This document shows, piece by piece, positions 6,099 through 13,841 of a DNA stretch of 13,968 nucleotides. How positions within the stretch are numbered: position 1 is the stretch's first letter; every line of letters starts with the position of its first letter. Made by a program: the position numbers and the translations under genes. Source of the DNA: Candidatus Mediterraneibacter stercorigallinarum. Lineage in GTDB: Bacteria > Bacillota > Clostridia > Lachnospirales > Lachnospiraceae. Under the pieces are notes generated by a model. That model was not told where the DNA came from and ran no database searches. It was given only the letters and a program-made list of their open reading frames with translations. The stretch lies in NCBI GenBank assembly GCA_019116185.1, contig DXCD01000129.1:1-13968 (forward strand), read 5' to 3'.

Positions 6099-8630
6099 AT
6101 GGAACAATATAATGTGACGGGCATGAGCTGCGCCGCGTGCAGCGCCCGTGTAGAGAAGGCAGTCTCCAAAGTGCCGGGAGTGACCTCCTGTTCGGTGAGC
6201 CTGCTGACGAATTCGATGGGAGTGGAGGGGACGGCAGCCCCGGAAGCGGTCATCGCGGCCGTGGAAGAAGCCGGATATGGGGCGGCACAGAAGGGAGCCT
6301 GGGAAGAGGGCGGCAGCAGGGCTTCTGTGTCAGCAGCAGCGGCAGAGGATTCCCTGAAAGACCGGGAGACGCCGAAGATGAAGAAACGCCTGACTGCTTC
6401 CCTATGTTTCCTTCTCCCTCTGATGTATTTTTCTATGGGACATATGATGTGGAACTGGCCCGTGCCCTCCTTTCTGGAAGGAAACCACGTTGCCATGGGC
6501 CTGATCCAGCTTCTGCTTACCACGGCGGTCATGGTGATCAACCAGAAGTTTTTTATCAGTGGATTCAAAGGGCTGATCCACCGCGCGCCCAACATGGACA
6601 CTCTTGTGGCGCTGGGAGCGGGAGCGTCTTACGGGTACAGCCTGTACGCCCTTTTTGCCATGACTGACGCACAGATGCGTGGTGATATGGCAGGCGTGAT
6701 GTCCTATATGCATGAATTCTATTTTGAATCCGCTGCAATGATCCTTACGCTGATCACAGTGGGAAAGATGCTGGAGGCGCGGTCTAAAGGAAAGACCACG
6801 GATGCCCTGAAGAGCCTGATGAAGCTGGCTCCGAAGACAGCGACAGTGGTGAAAAACGGCGTGGAGGAGACAGTATCCATCGAACAGGTGCGAAAAGGGG
6901 ATATCTTTGTCGTAAGGCCGGGCGAGAACATCCCGGTGGACGGGATCATCCTGGAAGGGCACAGCGCGGTAAATGAATCCGCGCTCACCGGAGAGAGCAT
7001 TCCCGTGGACAAAGAAGCCGGGGACGCGGTGTCAGCCGCCACTGTGAACCAGTCCGGATTCCTGCGCTGCGAGGCGACGCGGGTGGGCGAGGACACTACG
7101 CTTTCGCAGATCATCCAGATGGTAAGCGACGCGGCGGCGACCAAAGCGCCGATCGCAAAGGTGGCGGACCGGGTATCCGGAGTGTTTGTCCCGGCAGTGA
7201 TCAGTATTGCCCTGGTGACCGTTATTGTGTGGATGATCGCAGGGCAGACGATCGGGTTCGCGCTGGCAAGAGGGATTTCTGTTCTTGTGATCAGCTGCCC
7301 CTGCGCCCTGGGTCTTGCAACTCCGGTTGCGATCATGGTGGGCAATGGAATGGGCGCAAAGAACGGCATAATGTTCAAGACAGCGGTGTCTCTGGAAGAG
7401 ACCGGGAAAACACAGATTGTCGCCCTGGATAAGACCGGCACCATCACCAGCGGAGAGCCGAAGGTAACTGATATCATTCCTGCGGCATCCGTTACGGAAT
7501 CAGAGCTTCTTGCATATGCCTGCGCGCTTGAGAAGAAGAGCGAGCATCCGCTTGCCCGCGCGATCATCGCGAGGGCAGAGGAGGAAAAGATCAATGGCTC
7601 CCTGGAGACGGAAGACTTCCATGCTGTCCCGGGCAACGGACTGACAGGAAGATTGAACGGGTCAGGGCTGGCAGGAGGAAATCTGACATTTATCGGGAAA
7701 AAGGCCCGTATCCCGGATGAAGCAAGGCGGAAGGCGGAGGAGCTGTCTGAACAGGGCAAGACACCGCTGTTCTTCAGCAGGGACGGCGAGTTTATCGGTA
7801 TTATTGCCGTGGCAGACGTGATCAAGGAGGACAGCCCGAGGGCAGTGAAGGAACTTCAGAATATGGGCATCCACGTTGTCATGCTTACCGGCGACAATGA
7901 ACGGACGGCAAAAGCCATCGGCGCGCAGGCAGGCGTGGATGAAGTCATAGCCGGCGTGCTGCCGGACGGCAAGGAGAGCGTGATCCGGTCTCTGAAGAAA
8001 AAAGGCAGGGCTGCCATGGTCGGGGACGGCATTAATGACGCGCCTGCGCTGACAAGGGCGGATATCGGGATCGCCATCGGGGCGGGAACGGATATTGCCA
8101 TTGACGCGGCAGATGTGGTGCTCATGAAGAGCCGCTTAAGCGATGTGCCCGCCGCGATCCGTTTAAGCCGCGCCACACTGCGCAATATCCATGAGAATCT
8201 GTTCTGGGCGTTTTTCTATAATGTGATCGGTATCCCGCTGGCGGCAGGCGTGTGGATCCCGCTCTTCGGATGGCAGTTAAATCCCATGTTCGGGGCAGCG
8301 GCGATGAGCCTGTCCAGCGTCTGCGTGGTCAGCAATGCACTGCGGCTCAACTGGTTTAAAATGTATGATGCCAGCAGAGATAAAAAAATAAAGAGCAAAA
8401 AGAAAGAGGAGGAAACAACAATGACAAAAACAATGAAAATCGAAGGAATGATGTGCGGACACTGCGAAGCCAGGGTGAAAAAAGTCCTGGAAGCTCTCCC
8501 GGAAGTGGACGCGGCTGAGGTGAGCCATGAGGCGGGGACAGCTGTTGTCACTCTGAATGCAGAGGTCAGTGATGATGTCCTGAAAAAGACAGTGGAAGAT
8601 CAGGACTATAAGGTACTTGACATCCGGTAA
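6099..8630 (+). CDS. copA: Cu(I)-exporting P-type ATPase CopA fused in frame to a CopZ-like domain
   Basis: An 843-residue P1B-1 ATPase that exports Cu(I) across the membrane. In order: an N-terminal heavy-metal domain with CAAC (11-14); membrane helices from about residue 97; the actuator motif TGES (297-300); the transport motif CPC (400-402); the phosphorylated Asp444 in DKTGT; HP at 483-484; the hinge GDGIND (642-647); and the Cu(I)-type residues YN (707-708) and MSLSS (736-740). A charged linker (about 755-774) leads to a second heavy-metal domain with CGHC (786-789). That C-terminal domain is unusual: classical CopA proteins end near residue 760, and here it has its own ribosome site and ATG at 8421. 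The A7 run at 8382-8388 may be the cause, because one A fewer gives a TAA stop after residue 763. AAAGGAG at 6085-6091 supports the start. Confidence 0.95.
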   Translation: MEQYNVTGMSCAACSARVEKAVSKVPGVTSCSVSLLTNSMGVEGTAAPEAVIAAVEEAGYGAAQKGAWEEGGSRASVSAAAAEDSLKDRETPKMKKRLTASLCFLLPLMYFSMGHMMWNWPVPSFLEGNHVAMGLIQLLLTTAVMVINQKFFISGFKGLIHRAPNMDTLVALGAGASYGYSLYALFAMTDAQMRGDMAGVMSYMHEFYFESAAMILTLITVGKMLEARSKGKTTDALKSLMKLAPKTATVVKNGVEETVSIEQVRKGDIFVVRPGENIPVDGIILEGHSAVNESALTGESIPVDKEAGDAVSAATVNQSGFLRCEATRVGEDTTLSQIIQMVSDAAATKAPIAKVADRVSGVFVPAVISIALVTVIVWMIAGQTIGFALARGISVLVISCPCALGLATPVAIMVGNGMGAKNGIMFKTAVSLEETGKTQIVALDKTGTITSGEPKVTDIIPAASVTESELLAYACALEKKSEHPLARAIIARAEEEKINGSLETEDFHAVPGNGLTGRLNGSGLAGGNLTFIGKKARIPDEARRKAEELSEQGKTPLFFSRDGEFIGIIAVADVIKEDSPRAVKELQNMGIHVVMLTGDNERTAKAIGAQAGVDEVIAGVLPDGKESVIRSLKKKGRAAMVGDGINDAPALTRADIGIAIGAGTDIAIDAADVVLMKSRLSDVPAAIRLSRATLRNIHENLFWAFFYNVIGIPLAAGVWIPLFGWQLNPMFGAAAMSLSSVCVVSNALRLNWFKMYDASRDKKIKSKKKEEETTMTKTMKIEGMMCGHCEARVKKVLEALPEVDAAEVSHEAGTAVVTLNAEVSDDVLKKTVEDQDYKVLDIR
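8421..8630 (+). CDS. copZ: CopZ-like copper chaperone, internal start within the copA frame
   Basis: The last 69 codons of the copA frame look like a complete stand-alone CopZ: a single heavy-metal-associated domain with MMCGHC holding the Cu(I)-binding cysteines, of normal CopZ length. AGGAGG at 8407-8412, eight bases before the ATG at 8421, is an excellent ribosome site and is itself translated as part of the linker in the longer frame. I infer that free CopZ can be made by internal initiation, or that copZ is really a separate gene joined to copA by a one-base change at 8382-8388. CopZ delivers Cu(I) to CopA and CsoR in the cytosol. Confidence 0.7.
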   Translation: MTKTMKIEGMMCGHCEARVKKVLEALPEVDAAEVSHEAGTAVVTLNAEVSDDVLKKTVEDQDYKVLDIR

Positions 8631-8652
8631 TATTTATCCGAATCAGTTTTGC

Positions 8653-8693
8653 CGCGGCAGCCGGCACAGGGGGGATCTGTGCCGGCTGCCGCG
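8653..8693 (+). terminator. Strong hairpin after the copper operon, lacking a U-tract
   Basis: A perfect 17-base-pair GC-rich stem: CGCGGCAGCCGGCACAG (8653-8669) pairs with its exact complement at 8677-8693 around a loop of GGGGGAT. ATTGTCTGG follows instead of a T-run, so it is not a standard intrinsic terminator. It may stop transcription inefficiently, protect the 3' end of the copper mRNA, or act with Rho. Confidence 0.5.
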
Positions 8694-8721
8694 CATTGTC
8701 TGGATACGGACAGGGAGATGG

Positions 8722-8768
8722 CGCGCTTCATGAGGAGAAGACAGACGCGCTTGAGGCGGGAAGACAAA
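8722..8768. repeat. Two abutting imperfect 23-24 base repeats upstream of the BMP promoter
   Basis: Copy 1 (8722-8745) and copy 2 (8746-8768) both run CGCGCTT, then GAGG, then AAGACA-A/G-A. A CAT triplet is present only in copy 1. The second copy ends four bases before the -35 box, a place where activators or repressors often bind. The similarity is seen directly; the regulatory role is inference. Confidence 0.4.
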
Positions 8769-8772
8769 GATG

Positions 8773-8801
8773 TTGACTTATACGAGGGCAGAGGGTAAAA
8801 T
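8773..8801 (+). promoter_or_regulatory. Promoter of the BMP transporter operon
   Basis: TTGACT (8773-8778) and TAAAAT (8796-8801) are separated by 17 bases. The predicted start near 8808 leaves a leader of about 100 bases before the lipoprotein gene. No PurR-type box or recognisable purine riboswitch was seen in that leader. Confidence 0.65.
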
Positions 8802-8866
8802 GAATACGAAAAGGCTGTCCGTATACACCGATGATCTGGATGGCGTTTTTTAACTTAAAGACTGAT

Positions 8867-8884
8867 TCCGGGAGGATTCCCGGA
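8867..8884 (+). promoter_or_regulatory. Hairpin in the BMP leader just before the ribosome site
   Basis: TCCGGGA (8867-8873) pairs with TCCCGGA (8878-8884) around the loop GGAT. The stem holds a GGGAGGA stretch and ends 10 bases before the true AAGGAGG ribosome site at 8895-8901. It could affect mRNA stability or ribosome loading. It fits no riboswitch class I recognise. Confidence 0.45.
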
Positions 8885-8907
8885 CAATGACGAGAAGGAG
8901 GAAAAAT

Positions 8908-10080
8908 ATGAAAAAGAGGATTGTCAGCGTATTTTTGTGCGCGGCTATGGCAGTCACCCTGATCGCAGGGTGCGGAGCTCCGGCTGCAGAGACTGGCGGA
9001 AATGATGGTGGAGGATCTTCCGCAACGGCTTCAGAAGGGATCCCGAAAGATGAGATCAAGGTGGGATTTGTCCACATTTCAGATCCCAGTGACATGGGTT
9101 ACACATACAATCAGGATCTGGGAACACAGGAGATGCAGGAGGCCCTCGGCTTAAGTGATGATCAGATCATTAACAAATATAACGTAGCAGAAGACGCGTC
9201 ATGTGATACAGCTTTAAGAGAGCTTGTGGATGCGGGATGTAACATTATTTTTGCTACGAGCTTCGGTTTTGAGGATTATGTAGTGGAAGTGGCAAGAGAG
9301 TACCCGGATGTTCAGTTCTGCCATGCCACAGGATATCAGGCAAAGGATGCGGGACTTGACAATTTCCACAATTATTTCGCATCAATCTATGAGGGACGTT
9401 ATCTTGCAGGTATCGCGGCAGGACTGAAGACAGAGTCCAACAAGCTGGGATATGTAGCCGCGTTCCCGTTTGCCGAGGTTATCAGCGGATATACCGCATT
9501 CTATCTTGGCGCGAAGAGCGTGAACCCGGATGTGACAATGGAGATCATGTACACCAATTCCTGGAATGACCCGACCGTTGAGTCCCAGGTGGCAAAGGCG
9601 CTGATCGACCGCGGATGCGACGTGATTTCACAGCATTCTGACTCTACGGCTCCGGCTACCACTGCGGAGGAGAATGGCGTATGGCAGGTAGGATACAATA
9701 ATGATATGATCGAGGCGGCTCCGAATGCGTCTCTGATCTCTCCGCGTATTGACTGGGGAATCTACGTGACAGAGGCTGTACAGGCAATGATCGATGGCGA
9801 GGAGATCCCGGTTGACTGGTGCAAAGGCCTTGCGGACGGCGCGGTTTACCTGTCACCGCTGAACGAGAACATCGCGGCAGAGGGCACGCAGGAAGCAATC
9901 GACGAGGCGGCAGAGAAGATCAAATCCGGAGAGCTTCATGTATTTGCCGGACCGCTCAAAGGCGTGAGCCCGGAAGGCGAAGAGTTTGAAGTGGCAGAAG
10001 GCGAGTACTACCATGAACAGGAAGAGGCGTCAGCACCATCCTGGCTGTATATCGTTGACGGATGTACTGTGGTTGAGTAG
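8908..10080 (+). CDS. BMP-family substrate-binding lipoprotein, probable nucleoside binder
   Basis: A 390-residue lipoprotein of the BMP/PnrA family, the binding component of nucleoside-type ABC importers. The signal peptide ends in the lipobox I-A-G-C at Cys22 and is followed by a Gly/Ser-rich linker (about 29-43). The binding domain opens with KVGFVHISDPSDMGYTYNQ (51-69), the family's characteristic first strand and ligand loop; the ASIYEGRYLAGIAAG segment (158-172) and GYVAAFPFAEVISGY (181-195) are also typical. The ligand is inferred from family and operon. The start at 8908 has AAGGAGG six bases upstream; an in-frame ATG at 8887 would add seven charged residues and lacks as good a site. 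It is the first gene of a four-gene operon. A UUCG hairpin separates it from the ATPase and may favour higher lipoprotein expression. Confidence 0.92.
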   Translation: MKKRIVSVFLCAAMAVTLIAGCGAPAAETGGNDGGGSSATASEGIPKDEIKVGFVHISDPSDMGYTYNQDLGTQEMQEALGLSDDQIINKYNVAEDASCDTALRELVDAGCNIIFATSFGFEDYVVEVAREYPDVQFCHATGYQAKDAGLDNFHNYFASIYEGRYLAGIAAGLKTESNKLGYVAAFPFAEVISGYTAFYLGAKSVNPDVTMEIMYTNSWNDPTVESQVAKALIDRGCDVISQHSDSTAPATTAEENGVWQVGYNNDMIEAAPNASLISPRIDWGIYVTEAVQAMIDGEEIPVDWCKGLADGAVYLSPLNENIAAEGTQEAIDEAAEKIKSGELHVFAGPLKGVSPEGEEFEVAEGEYYHEQEEASAPSWLYIVDGCTVVE

Positions 10081-10127
10081 TTAAAAGTTAAATAAGGACC
10101 GGACAAGACCGGGAGGATTTATGGCAG

Positions 10128-10145
10128 AGCCGTCTTCGGACGGCT
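10128..10145 (+). promoter_or_regulatory. UUCG-capped hairpin between lipoprotein and ATPase genes
   Basis: AGCCGTC (10128-10134) pairs perfectly with GACGGCT (10139-10145) around TTCG, a highly stable tetraloop. The stem can extend three more pairs (10125-10127 with 10146-10148). Only TTGTT follows, so it is at best a leaky terminator. It could also stabilise the upstream lipoprotein message after processing, a common way to obtain more binding protein than ATPase. Confidence 0.55.
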
Positions 10146-10190
10146 TTGTTCATATCAGGAAGACATAAGAGAAAGAAGGAGGATGAGAGC

Positions 10191-11762
10191 TTGAGCGGGG
10201 CAGCAGAATATGCGGTAAAAATGCATCATGTGACGAAGACTTTCGGGAAGGTAACCGCTAACAAGGATGTCAACCTTGAACTGAAAACAGGGGAGATCCT
10301 TGCACTTCTCGGGGAAAACGGAAGCGGAAAGACAACTCTGATGAATATGTTGTCAGGAATTTATTTCCCGGATCACGGTGAAATCTATGTTAAGGGGAAA
10401 GAAGTGACGATCCGTTCTCCGAAAGATTCTTTCGCACTCGGGATCGGCATGATCCATCAGCACTTTAAGCTGGTGGATGTCCTGACCGCGGCTGAGAATA
10501 TCGTGCTGGGGCTGGACGGAAAAGCGACAGTAAACCGCAGGGAGATCAATGCCAAAGTAGGAGAGCTGGCACAGAGATACGGCTTTGATTTGGATCCGTC
10601 CAAAAAGGTCTACAATATGTCAGTGTCAGAAAAGCAGACAGTGGAGATCCTGAAGGTACTCTATAAAGGAGCGGATATCCTGATCCTGGACGAGCCGACG
10701 GCAGTGCTCACGCCCCAGGAGACAGAGCGGCTCTTTGCAGTGCTGCGGAATATGAAAAAGGACGGAAAATCCATTATCATTATCACCCATAAGCTGAATG
10801 AAGTGCTTGCGATCTCTGACAGGGTGGCAATCCTGCGCAAGGGGGAATATATCGGCGTGGTAAACACGGCGGAGACAGACCAGGCGCAGCTTACGGAAAT
10901 GATGGTGGGCCGCCCGATCAGCCTGGAGATCGAAAGACCTGAGGTGGAGCGGGGAGAAAAGCGCCTTCAGGTGATCGATCTGACCTGCTTAAACGGAGAA
11001 GGCGTCAAAGCGCTGGACAATGTGTCATTCGAGGCTTATGGCGGAGAGATCCTCGGGATCGCCGGTATTGCTGGAAGCGGCCAGAGAGAACTGTGCGAGA
11101 CGATCGCAGGGCTGTATCCGTCCATCGGCGGGTCAGTGCTCTACTCCGGCAGTCATGAAGGGGTGCCGGTGCAGGAGCGCATCCTCGGACTGAAGCCGGA
11201 TGAGATCGTGAAGAAAGGGATTTCCATGGCATTTGTTCCCGAGGACAGGCTCGGGATGGGACTTGTGGCAGGCATGGACATGACAGATAATGTGATGCTC
11301 CGCAGTTATAAGTCGAACAAGGGGATTTTCGTGGACCGGAAGGCGCCGAAAGCTCTGGCAGAGAAACTGATCGACGAGCTTGAGATCGTGACGCCGGGAG
11401 TGGACACGCCGGTAGGACGGCTCTCCGGCGGAAATGTGCAGAAGGTGCTCCTGGGAAGGGAGATCGCATGTCAGCCGTCTGTGCTGATCGTCGCATACCC
11501 TGTGCGCGGGCTGGATATCAATTCATCCTACCGCATCTATGACCTGCTGAATGAACAGAAGAAAAAAGGTGTTGCAGTCATCTTTATCGGGGAAGACCTG
11601 GATGTGCTGATGCAGCTTTCTGACCGTATTATGGTCATGTGCGGCGGCAAAGTGAGCGGCATTGTAGATCCGAGGAAAGTGACGAAAGAGGATATCGGAC
11701 TGATGATGATCCACACGGGAGATCCGCAGTCCGGCAGCGAGGATGAGGAGGTAACAGCATGA
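10191..11762 (+). CDS. ABC transporter ATP-binding protein with two ATPase domains (BMP importer)
   Basis: A 523-residue cytosolic ATPase of the RbsA/YufO-like type that powers the BMP importer. Domain 1 has Walker A GENGSGKTT (41-49), signature MSVSEKQ (143-149), Walker B ILILDE (163-168) and switch His200. Domain 2 has a degenerate Walker A (GSGQRE, 295-300), a good LSGGN signature (411-415) and a Walker B reading VAYPVRGLD without the catalytic Glu; its switch position reads FIGED. Such asymmetry is normal for this family: one composite site hydrolyses ATP. The signature in domain 1 has Ser where Gly is usual. The start is a TTG at 10191, chosen because AAGGAGG (10176-10182) lies eight bases before it and homology begins within a few residues. 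The stop overlaps the first permease as ATGA. Confidence 0.92.
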   Translation: MSGAAEYAVKMHHVTKTFGKVTANKDVNLELKTGEILALLGENGSGKTTLMNMLSGIYFPDHGEIYVKGKEVTIRSPKDSFALGIGMIHQHFKLVDVLTAAENIVLGLDGKATVNRREINAKVGELAQRYGFDLDPSKKVYNMSVSEKQTVEILKVLYKGADILILDEPTAVLTPQETERLFAVLRNMKKDGKSIIIITHKLNEVLAISDRVAILRKGEYIGVVNTAETDQAQLTEMMVGRPISLEIERPEVERGEKRLQVIDLTCLNGEGVKALDNVSFEAYGGEILGIAGIAGSGQRELCETIAGLYPSIGGSVLYSGSHEGVPVQERILGLKPDEIVKKGISMAFVPEDRLGMGLVAGMDMTDNVMLRSYKSNKGIFVDRKAPKALAEKLIDELEIVTPGVDTPVGRLSGGNVQKVLLGREIACQPSVLIVAYPVRGLDINSSYRIYDLLNEQKKKGVAVIFIGEDLDVLMQLSDRIMVMCGGKVSGIVDPRKVTKEDIGLMMIHTGDPQSGSEDEEVTA

Positions 11763-12856
11763 GTGCACATTCGACACAGGCAAAAGAGCCATTATTGAGA
11801 ATGGTCAGAAGGGATACGATCTCCAGCCGGAAATCATGGGGGATCCGGGCGGCGGCATTCCTCCTTTCTCTGGTGACGGGAGCGATCGTGATCCTTCTGC
11901 TGGGACATAATCCGATCTCTGTATATATTTCCATGGTAAAAGGCGCGTGGGGATCCCAGACTGTTATCTATGAGACGATAAAGATCGCGGTTCCCCTTCT
12001 GATCACTGCGATCGGAATTTCCTTTGCCTTTAAGATGAAGTTCTGGAACATCGGCGGCGAGGGGCAGATCCTTGTGGGCGCGGTGGCTGCCGGGGCGTTC
12101 GGGCTTTTTACTGCCCATATCTTCCCTAAACTTCCGCTTGTCCTTCTGATGATGCTGGCAGCGATCGTAGCAGGAGGCCTGTACGGACTCCTTCCTGCTG
12201 TGTGCAAGGCAAAATGGGGGACAAATGAGACGCTTTTCACCCTGATGCTTAATTACATTGCGCTTGCTTTTATCAAATATCTGATGAACGGACCCTGGAA
12301 GGCGCCGGGCAGCAGTTACCCGAAGATCGCCATGCTTACTCCGGGGGCGCGGCTCACAAAGGTGCTTGGCGTGCACTGGGGCTGGATCCTTGCTTTGATC
12401 CTCGTGGTGGCAGCCTATATCTACTTTAATAAGACAAAGCAGGGCTATGAGATCTCCGTGGTGGGAGAGAGTAACAATACGGCAAGATATGCAGGGATCA
12501 ATGTGGGAAAGGTGTTCCGGAGGACAATGTTTCTGTCAGGCGCCCTGTGCGGTCTTGTGGGAATGCTTCAGTTCGCCGGCTCTGACTATACGATCACAGA
12601 GGGAACCGCAGGCGGGGTCGGTTTTACCGCGATCACAGTGGCATGGCTGGCGAAGATGAATCCTTTTGGCATGCTCGTGGTATCTGTGTTCATCGCCATG
12701 CTGGAGAGAGGGTCAAATGCCATCCAGACGCAGTTCAAGATCCCTGCTTCAGCGGCGGATCTGCTTATTGGCATTATCTTATTCTTTATGCTGGGCTGTG
12801 AGTTCTTTATCTCATACAAGCTGATCGGAAGAGGAAAGGAGGAACACCATGCTTAA
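11759..12856 (+). CDS. ABC transporter permease 1 (BMP/nucleoside importer)
   Basis: A 365-residue integral membrane protein of the branched-chain amino acid/ribose-type permease family (BPD_transp_2), the longer of the two permeases in this importer. A charged cytoplasmic N-terminus is followed by multiple hydrophobic helices starting near residue 30. Family landmarks are FWNIGGEGQ (about 95-103), NETLFTLMLNYIA (about 155-167), the cytoplasmic coupling loop GYEISVVGESNNTARYAG (about 228-245) and GGVGFTAITVAWLAKMNPFG near 284-303. It should pair with the second permease to form the translocation channel. The start overlaps the ATPase stop by four bases, and the 3' end overlaps the next permease by eight, so the three are translationally coupled. 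Confidence 0.93.
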   Translation: MSAHSTQAKEPLLRMVRRDTISSRKSWGIRAAAFLLSLVTGAIVILLLGHNPISVYISMVKGAWGSQTVIYETIKIAVPLLITAIGISFAFKMKFWNIGGEGQILVGAVAAGAFGLFTAHIFPKLPLVLLMMLAAIVAGGLYGLLPAVCKAKWGTNETLFTLMLNYIALAFIKYLMNGPWKAPGSSYPKIAMLTPGARLTKVLGVHWGWILALILVVAAYIYFNKTKQGYEISVVGESNNTARYAGINVGKVFRRTMFLSGALCGLVGMLQFAGSDYTITEGTAGGVGFTAITVAWLAKMNPFGMLVVSVFIAMLERGSNAIQTQFKIPASAADLLIGIILFFMLGCEFFISYKLIGRGKEEHHA

Positions 12857-13841
12857 TACATTGAATGGTCTTTTTATCGCGGCAGTTCTCGCAGGGACAC
12901 CGCTTCTGCTGGGAGCCCTGGGAGAGATCCTGACCGAGAAGTCGGGCAACTTAAATCTTGGCGTGGAGGGTATGATGTTCATGGGCGCGATCACGGGTCT
13001 TGCCGGCTCCTACTATTATGAGCAGGCAGTGATCAGCGCCGGCGGAAGCCCGAATGGAGTCCTTTCCTCAGCGATCGCGCTCCTGACTTCATTCCTGGCA
13101 GGAGCGGGCGGGGCTCTGATCTACAGTTTCCTGACCATCACACTGAGGGCGAACCAGAATGTAACAGGTCTTACCCTGACCATCTTCGGAACCGGATTCG
13201 GTAATTTCTTCGGAGAATATATCGGGCAGAAAGCCGGCGGATACGTGGCAGTCAGCGAGACGACAAAGAAGGCGTTCTCAGGCCTGCACATCCCCGGACT
13301 GTCCGATATCCCGGTGATCGGCCCTCTGTTGTTCCAGTACAACTGGCTGGTATATTTTGCTATTATTATTGCTGTTGTCATGGCATGGTTCTTCAAGCGT
13401 TCCCGCGTGGGCCTGAACCTGCGCGCGGTAGGCGAAGACCCGGCGACAGCAGACGCTGCGGGAATCAATATCACACTGTACAAATACCTGGCAACGGTCA
13501 TCGGCGGCGGGATCTGCGGCATCGGCGGCATGTACATGAGCATGGTGACCACATCCGGCGTGTGGGTGCACGACTGTGTCAGCGGCTACGGATGGCTTGC
13601 TGTGGCGCTCGTTATCTTCGCTACCTGGAGTCCTGCGCGCGGAATGCTCGTGGCGCTGATCTTCGGCGGACTGACTATCATGCGCATGTATATCAATATC
13701 CCGGGACTTCCGGCGCAGATCTATGACATGTTTCCGTATATCGCCACGATCCTCGTGCTCGTGATCACAAGCATGAGGCAGAGCCGGGAACATGCACAGC
13801 CGAAAAGCTGCGGACTCAATTACTTCCGCGAGGAGAGATAA
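12849..13841 (+). CDS. ABC transporter permease 2 (BMP/nucleoside importer)
   Basis: A 330-residue membrane permease of the same family and the usual partner of the longer permease. The N-terminal half carries LGEILTEKSGNLNLGVEGMM (about 25-44), a hallmark of this subunit. The second half has the coupling loop LNLRAVGEDPATADAAGI (about 190-207) and the GGGICGIGGMYMSM helix that follows. The start at 12849 lies within the last codons of permease 1, after AAAGGAGG, as expected for coupled translation. Nothing after its stop at 13841 looks like a terminator, so the operon may continue beyond the window, perhaps into nucleoside salvage genes; that is a guess from family context. Confidence 0.93.
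   Translation: MLNTLNGLFIAAVLAGTPLLLGALGEILTEKSGNLNLGVEGMMFMGAITGLAGSYYYEQAVISAGGSPNGVLSSAIALLTSFLAGAGGALIYSFLTITLRANQNVTGLTLTIFGTGFGNFFGEYIGQKAGGYVAVSETTKKAFSGLHIPGLSDIPVIGPLLFQYNWLVYFAIIIAVVMAWFFKRSRVGLNLRAVGEDPATADAAGINITLYKYLATVIGGGICGIGGMYMSMVTTSGVWVHDCVSGYGWLAVALVIFATWSPARGMLVALIFGGLTIMRMYINIPGLPAQIYDMFPYIATILVLVITSMRQSREHAQPKSCGLNYFREER

Noticed and set aside
6719..7825. A 368-codon - strand frame within copA
   Set aside because: It is a low-complexity Ser/Ala/Thr-rich antisense shadow of the P-type ATPase with no recognisable domain.
8813..8851. Possible attenuator hairpin before the T6 run in the BMP leader
   Set aside because: I could not build a stem of more than a few pairs directly upstream of the T-run; the run alone is not evidence.
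8800..8853. A 17-codon ORF (MNTKRLSVYTDD...) with a GAGGG ahead of it and a faint resemblance to the start of a HAD-type hydrolase
   Set aside because: It overlaps the predicted -10 box, is very short, and the resemblance (TDDLDGVF) rests on a few residues with no downstream continuation in any frame.
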